Positions 59,911 through 64,000 of a stretch of 64,000 nucleotides of DNA are shown in pieces; positions within the stretch are counted from its first letter, which is position 1; every line of letters begins with the position of its first letter. The stretch spans positions 1,834,001-1,898,000 of the forward strand of contig JALDRJ010000002.1 of assembly GCA_031315865.1 (NCBI GenBank). The letters are read 5' to 3'. The stretch is from Nitrospirales bacterium (GTDB lineage Bacteria > Nitrospirota > Nitrospiria > Nitrospirales > UBA8639). The notes under the pieces are model-generated. The model saw nothing but the letters and a program-made list of their open reading frames with translations, did no database searches and was not told the DNA's origin. Both the position numbers and the translations under genes were made by a program.

Positions 59911-61866
59911 TTACTCGGCATGGGGTTCAGCCTCCTTCGCAAAGATCCCGGGGAAAGCCGCTCGAAGGTCAGGGACCAAGGGAATCAGTTTGTCCTGCAT
60001 CCCGGCCTTCAGCAAACACTCCGCATAATTATTCAAGACCGTTTTGGTGTTGGGATGGGCGAGCCCCAATCGGGCTTTAAAAATTGTATAGGCGCGCTGG
60101 TAGAGGGGCTCGGCCTCGGCGTACTGGCCTTGTGAGTCATATAAGGCCGCCAGGTTGTTGAGGCGGATGGCGACTGACGGATGCTCAGAGCCCAGTGCGG
60201 CTTCGGATATGCGTAGGGCGCGCTGGTAGAGGGGCTCGGCCTCGGCGTACTGGCCTTGCGCCCGATAGAGTTCCGCCAGGTTGTTGAGGCTGGTAGCTAC
60301 TTGCGGGTGTTCGGTTCCCAAGGCCTGCTCATTGATGGCTAAGGCGCGCTGGTAGAGGGGCTCGGCCTCGGCGTACTGGCCTTGTGAGTCATATAAGGCC
60401 GCCAGGTTGTTGAGGCTGACGGCCAGGTCGGGGTCGTTGGGTTCCAGCGTGTTTTCGCGAATAGCCAAGGCTTCGGTGAAGTAGGGAAGGGCTTGTTCGT
60501 AGCGCCCGGCCCGGGCCCAGGCCTGTCCCAATTCATTGAGGCGCGTCGGGTCTTTGGTGGGCCGCAGGGCGACATGCTTTTGATACCATGGCAGGGCTTC
60601 TTTGTAGTTGCCACGGAAGGTTTCATTCCTGCCCCGTGCCAGGTAAATCTTGGCGAGTTTCTCTTCATGGTCGGCTTCAAGGTTCGTGGCTTGCGCGAAC
60701 AACGTGCCGGCTTCTTTAAGGCGGCCTTCAGCTTGGGCCTTGATGCCCTGGGCGTAGGGGTCGTCCTTGTTGGGGATGAGTCGCGTGGCCAGGCGTTGGG
60801 CTTCCTGTGGAATTTCGGGTTCCTGTTGCCCATCTGTGGTGACGATGGACGTGGTGGGCACCAGATTACGTTCGAGCGCGGCCAGTTGCAGCGCTTGTCT
60901 GGCTGACGATTCCCATCGCCGCACCTTGGTCCGGTCGTAGGCCAGGATGACTTCCTCGTGACGGCCGCCCACCAATTGGGGATGCATGTGTACGCGCGCT
61001 CCATTGACGGTGAGCCGGCCGGCGAGCGACCACTGTTTGAGTTGATTCGAGGTATAGGTATGGACTTCCCCGAAGCGTAAAACGCCGTCCCCATTGTCAT
61101 CGGCTGTGCGCCACTCTTCGCCTAAGGCTTGCAGTAGTGTCTGGGTGAAGGCGCTCAGTTTGGTGCCGTTTTCGAGCGTGATCGCGATGGAGTTTTGCGT
61201 CGTAGAGCTTGACGTGAGAATCGTGGTCTTGGAGCCCAGCTCTTTTAACGTCAAGGCTCCAGAAAACGCGCCTGTCCCGCTGAAGCAGGCGTCGATGATC
61301 AGATGCAGCTCACCGAAGTATTTCTTATCGCCTCGGGCTGCCTCAATCAGATCTGACACCTTTATCCCCTTGCTGTAGTCCAAAGAGGATTGTCCGGCGA
61401 GTTGTAGCGACACATCCTTGTCGTTGGGACTGGCCACTCCATGACCGCTGTAGTAGATGACGACTGACGCCCATTCCCCTAGCTCGCGGATTTGTTCTAG
61501 CGTTGTTGTGAGGTTATCACGGGTGGCAATGGGTCCGACGATTGGCTTTTGGACCAGCGGGCGGTACCCCAGAGTGTCGAACTGTTTGGCGACTAACGCG
61601 GCATCGGTGAGCGTGAAGGGAAGCTTGGCTCCCGGCACGTCCCGTTGGTCGACGGCTACGATGAGATAGTATTTGGCCTTTTCGTTCCAGACTTGGAGAG
61701 GGCCGTCTTCCTCTTCTGGTATGGGGCCGGTGGAGGCCATGGCCGCCGGTGCCAGGAAGCTGAAGAGCAGGGCCACTCCCCATGCGAGCCGGGTCCATAA
61801 GAGGCGGGCCTGCCGGTTCCCGGGAGCGCGGGGAGTGCCGGGAGTGGTTGGAGCGTGCGCGATCAT
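59911..61866 (-). CDS. Exported caspase-like (C14) protein with TPR repeats
   Basis: A 651-residue protein. An N-terminal hydrophobic segment (LAWGVALLFSFLAPAAMA) predicts export. Residues about 65-300 are a caspase/metacaspase-like domain with the catalytic His142 in YYSGHG and Cys194 in IIDACFSG. A DxNxDGxLxxxE loop at 256-267 (DDNGDGVLRFGE) fits an EF-hand-like calcium site. The C-terminal half is a TPR array with a 42-residue period (YAEAEPLYQRALAI and LNNLAALYDSQGQ), almost identical at DNA level in three units. It is probably a periplasmic or surface peptidase or scaffold acting with the neighbouring DUF4384 lipoproteins; activity is inferred from the intact dyad. Confidence 0.88.
   Translation of the reverse strand: MIAHAPTTPGTPRAPGNRQARLLWTRLAWGVALLFSFLAPAAMASTGPIPEEEDGPLQVWNEKAKYYLIVAVDQRDVPGAKLPFTLTDAALVAKQFDTLGYRPLVQKPIVGPIATRDNLTTTLEQIRELGEWASVVIYYSGHGVASPNDKDVSLQLAGQSSLDYSKGIKVSDLIEAARGDKKYFGELHLIIDACFSGTGAFSGALTLKELGSKTTILTSSSTTQNSIAITLENGTKLSAFTQTLLQALGEEWRTADDNGDGVLRFGEVHTYTSNQLKQWSLAGRLTVNGARVHMHPQLVGGRHEEVILAYDRTKVRRWESSARQALQLAALERNLVPTTSIVTTDGQQEPEIPQEAQRLATRLIPNKDDPYAQGIKAQAEGRLKEAGTLFAQATNLEADHEEKLAKIYLARGRNETFRGNYKEALPWYQKHVALRPTKDPTRLNELGQAWARAGRYEQALPYFTEALAIRENTLEPNDPDLAVSLNNLAALYDSQGQYAEAEPLYQRALAINEQALGTEHPQVATSLNNLAELYRAQGQYAEAEPLYQRALRISEAALGSEHPSVAIRLNNLAALYDSQGQYAEAEPLYQRAYTIFKARLGLAHPNTKTVLNNYAECLLKAGMQDKLIPLVPDLRAAFPGIFAKEAEPHAE
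60091..60468 (-). repeat. Three 126-bp tandem repeats within the TPR array
   Basis: Units begin at 60091, 60217 and 60343, exactly 126 bp (42 codons) apart, with long stretches of identical bases encoding YAEAEPLYQRA. Near identity at synonymous sites implies recent duplication or gene conversion. Confidence 0.85.
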
Positions 61867-62006
61867 GAGTGCGTTCCGCCTGACCCATGGCGGGGCTAGG
61901 CTGTTATCAATCCATGATTGTACGACTCAGTGGGAAGCAGTATAGCGGGTCGGGCTAAGAAAGCAAGACCATCATGGACTGTTGTGAGGGTATTTCAACG
62001 CTGGAG

Positions 62007-63086
62007 CTATTGATGCCGGAACCAGCGCGTGACGCGGAGCGCTTCACCGGCGGTATTGGCGAAGAAGGTGGTGGGAAGGAGTTGTTGTCCCTCTTGAAGT
62101 CCGGTTTGAATGGCGAAGGGGGAGCGGCTGCGCCGGGTCCCGGTAAAGCCTTGAGGAATGATCGGCGCTTCCGTGACCTGATCGGGGGTGTCACGTGGAC
62201 TGCGTTCACGTCCTCCAATGCGAGCCATGATTTGCTCGATATCGTCCCGCTTCTGTTGCGTGGCCACGAAAAAGATGGTTTCGATCCCTTTAAACTGGTC
62301 TAAGCTGAACCAGTTGTTCTGTTCCGGAATGACGTATTGCGTACCGGCTTTGACCGGATTCGCAAAGGGGTTTCCGGGAGGTGGAAAAACGCCTTGGGCC
62401 CAGGCCGACCCATCGATCGCGATCACGTACACGTAGCAATCGGTATTTGCCCGAAACATGATGCGGAATTTATCTCCGGCCTGTGGATTGCCTCGCCCAT
62501 CTCGCAACACATCTCCATCGTTGATCGGTAAGAGTGTGACAGCCCCGTTTCTGATCTTTTGGCGGACAAGCAGGACATCCAAGGTAATGAGGTCAGGCCG
62601 TTCTTTAGGGGACTCAACTCGGTAGCTGTCCGGAATTGAGTCTCCTGAATTGTCATTGTATTGTTGGTATTGTTGACCGGCCGACGGTTCCATACCATCG
62701 TCTGCGTTGTCTTGGTATGGCTCAGATTGTTGATGTTCATAGTGTTCGTCGTATCCGGTCTCTTGCGCACTTGGCCCCTGTCCGTCCTGGTCTGAATAGG
62801 TCGGATCATCGTAGGTGTGATATTCTGCATACGGGTTTTCTGAAAGGACTTGTGGCGAACCTGTCACGTGATTTTCTTGCGAATTGGGATCCGCCCGCAG
62901 CGACATCATGAGTTCTTGCAAGTCATAATTATAGGGCTTGTCGTAATTGTGCGTGGCGGTCTGAAGCATCCCGCTGGCGAATTCCAGGAGCGGCGGGATG
63001 ACGAAGGGGAGGGCCGCCATGCATCCGCTCAGGAGAACGCACAGCACGGAACCGCTGACGAGTGAGGTCCGGTATCGCGTCTTCAT
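62007..63086 (-). CDS. DUF4384 lipoprotein with low-complexity linker
   Basis: A 359-residue lipoprotein (lipobox LLSGC, start ATG 63086). Residues about 90-155 are low-complexity, rich in Gln, Tyr, Asp and Glu (GQQYQQYNDNSGD). From about residue 160 a DUF4384-type domain follows: DVLRDGRGNPQAGDKFRIMF, CYVYVIAIDGSAWAQGVFP, NWFSLDQFKGIETIFFVAT, and a conserved C terminus VTRWFRHQ. DUF4384 is often found beside or fused to caspase-like peptidases. It lies between its paralogue and the caspase-like gene, all on the minus strand. Confidence 0.85.
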   Translation of the reverse strand: MKTRYRTSLVSGSVLCVLLSGCMAALPFVIPPLLEFASGMLQTATHNYDKPYNYDLQELMMSLRADPNSQENHVTGSPQVLSENPYAEYHTYDDPTYSDQDGQGPSAQETGYDEHYEHQQSEPYQDNADDGMEPSAGQQYQQYNDNSGDSIPDSYRVESPKERPDLITLDVLLVRQKIRNGAVTLLPINDGDVLRDGRGNPQAGDKFRIMFRANTDCYVYVIAIDGSAWAQGVFPPPGNPFANPVKAGTQYVIPEQNNWFSLDQFKGIETIFFVATQQKRDDIEQIMARIGGRERSPRDTPDQVTEAPIIPQGFTGTRRSRSPFAIQTGLQEGQQLLPTTFFANTAGEALRVTRWFRHQ

Positions 63087-63132
63087 GATCAATCTTCTCG
63101 GTGGTTCTCTGAGATTCATGAATACGGCGGGC

Positions 63133-64000
63133 CTATTGATGCCGGAACCAGCGCGTAATTCGAAGGTCCTCCCCCGCCGTCTTCGCTAAAAAGCTGGTCG
63201 GGACGATTTCATGTTGACCGCCGGAGGCTAAGGTGATGTCGAACGGGGTTTGACTGGGGTGGGCACCGCCGTAACCATTCGGAATGATCGCAGCTTGTGT
63301 GACTTGTTGAGGAGTCGCGGAAGCTGGCCGTTCCCGGCCCATGATGCTCTTGAAAATATCTTCGATGTCTTGACGAGGCCCATTCGAAGCGATAAAGAAA
63401 AGCGTCTCTACTCCCTTGAACTGATCCAAGCTGAACCAGTGTGATGATTCAGGGATGACGTATTGTTCCCCGGCTTTGACCGGATTCGCAAACGGAGAAG
63501 TCGGGGACGGAAAAATACCTTGTGCCCACCCCGAGCCATCTACAGCGATGACGTAGACGTAAGCGGTACTATTCGGTCGGAACATGACGCGGAATTTATC
63601 TCCGGCTTGTGGGTTGCCGCGTCCATCCCGTAACACGTCGCCATCTTGAACGGGGAGAATGACAGGGGCACCGTTTCGCATCGTCTTCCGGACGAGCGCG
63701 ACGTCCAGGCCGATTGCCTCTCCTGAACCCCCTTGATCGTATCCCTGTCCCTGATCGTCAACGCCATCTTGCGTAGACTCGTCATACCCTTGGTCTTCGT
63801 AGCCTTGCTGTGACTGAGCCTCGTCATACGCATATTGCTGGCCATCTTCTTGGTAGCCATCCTGTTGGCCAGCATAGGTCTGATCGCCGCCTTGCTGGTC
63901 TTGAAATTGCGCACAAGGATCCTGTTCAGGTTGTCCGACCGGAAATCGTCCAGAAATGCCCCGTGAAACCGGTTCCTCGACAAATTGCGCGGAAACTTCT
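63133..64000 (-). CDS. DUF4384 protein, paralogue, 5' end beyond the window
   Basis: Partial gene: 288 residues are visible and the frame stays open to the window edge, so the N terminus is missing. The visible part starts with a low-complexity linker (GQQYAYDEAQSQQGYEDQGY) and then the DUF4384 domain (DVLRDGRGNPQAGDKFRVMF, YVYVIAVDGSGWAQGIFP, SHWFSLDQFKGVETLFFIAS), ending in ITRWFRHQ like its paralogue. A Met start at 63681 is possible but would begin inside the domain, so it is unlikely. Its stop lies 46 bp before the ATG of the next paralogue, consistent with a tandem duplication within one operon. Confidence 0.85.
   Translation of the reverse strand, partial: EVSAQFVEEPVSRGISGRFPVGQPEQDPCAQFQDQQGGDQTYAGQQDGYQEDGQQYAYDEAQSQQGYEDQGYDESTQDGVDDQGQGYDQGGSGEAIGLDVALVRKTMRNGAPVILPVQDGDVLRDGRGNPQAGDKFRVMFRPNSTAYVYVIAVDGSGWAQGIFPSPTSPFANPVKAGEQYVIPESSHWFSLDQFKGVETLFFIASNGPRQDIEDIFKSIMGRERPASATPQQVTQAAIIPNGYGGAHPSQTPFDITLASGGQHEIVPTSFLAKTAGEDLRITRWFRHQ

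Noticed and set aside
1-64000. tRNA, rRNA or CRISPR loci.
   Set aside because: No cloverleaf-like or rRNA-like sequence and no short regularly spaced repeats were seen by eye; a covariance search would be decisive.

Overview
The window reads as bacterial chromosome, most likely from Nitrospirota (a Nitrospira-like organism). This rests on the mixture of gene families: a TIGR03790-type secreted protein, several HDOD and receiver signalling proteins, PEP-CTERM and autotransporter surface proteins, and a caspase/TPR/DUF4384 cluster. There is no rRNA marker here, so the assignment is an inference. Genes are densely packed on both strands. I saw no rRNA, tRNA or CRISPR array.

Layout. 1-3.2 kb: a secreted TIGR03790 protein, an O6-alkylguanine-DNA alkyltransferase and a NUDIX hydrolase. 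3.2-6.25 kb: a 3,048-bp mobile element with perfect 20-bp terminal inverted repeats and a 6-bp target duplication. It carries an IS1-type transposase plus three cargo genes: a small basic protein, an XRE-ImmA/IrrE regulator and an unknown partner. 6.3-9.3 kb: the ABC-F translation factor EttA and small envelope or zinc-ribbon proteins. 9.3-13.5 kb: a 1-Cys peroxiredoxin, a TetR regulator with a striking paired operator in an AT-rich intergenic region, a PEP-CTERM protein and a secreted beta-propeller. 13.7-20.7 kb: a giant autotransporter on the minus strand whose tandem-repeat middle is frame-scrambled.

21.2-35 kb is a signalling block. It holds a LuxR-type regulator, two histidine kinases, two receiver proteins with ligand-less HD-GYP domains, two HDOD proteins and a diguanylate cyclase. 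These are interleaved with purE, a SpoU-type RNA methyltransferase, a beta-hydroxyacid-dehydrogenase-like enzyme and a DUF1653 protein. 35.2-50.7 kb is mainly envelope and secretion: a BtuB-like TonB receptor, four proteins sharing an apparently unnamed ~100-residue secreted module (five copies), a family 2 glycosyltransferase, a matrixin-like protease with a membrane partner, a multipass membrane protein, and an exported AAA-like protein with a ruined Walker A. A ~186-bp dispersed repeat occurs at 37.2 and 42.5 kb.

51-58.8 kb: a globin, a KefB-type antiporter with a TrkA-N domain, and an operon for a Tat-exported molybdenum hydroxylase (XdhC, MocA-like, 2Fe-2S subunit, molybdopterin subunit, cytochrome c). 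58.9-64 kb: a minus-strand cluster of two DUF4384 lipoproteins (the first running off the window), a caspase-like TPR protein and another lipoprotein.

The best candidates for something undescribed are the cargo-carrying IS1-like element with its two leaderless promoters, the recurrent secreted module, the exported pseudo-AAA protein, the dispersed structured repeat, and the caspase/DUF4384 surface cluster. All functional statements are from reading the sequence and family knowledge; no database search was run.
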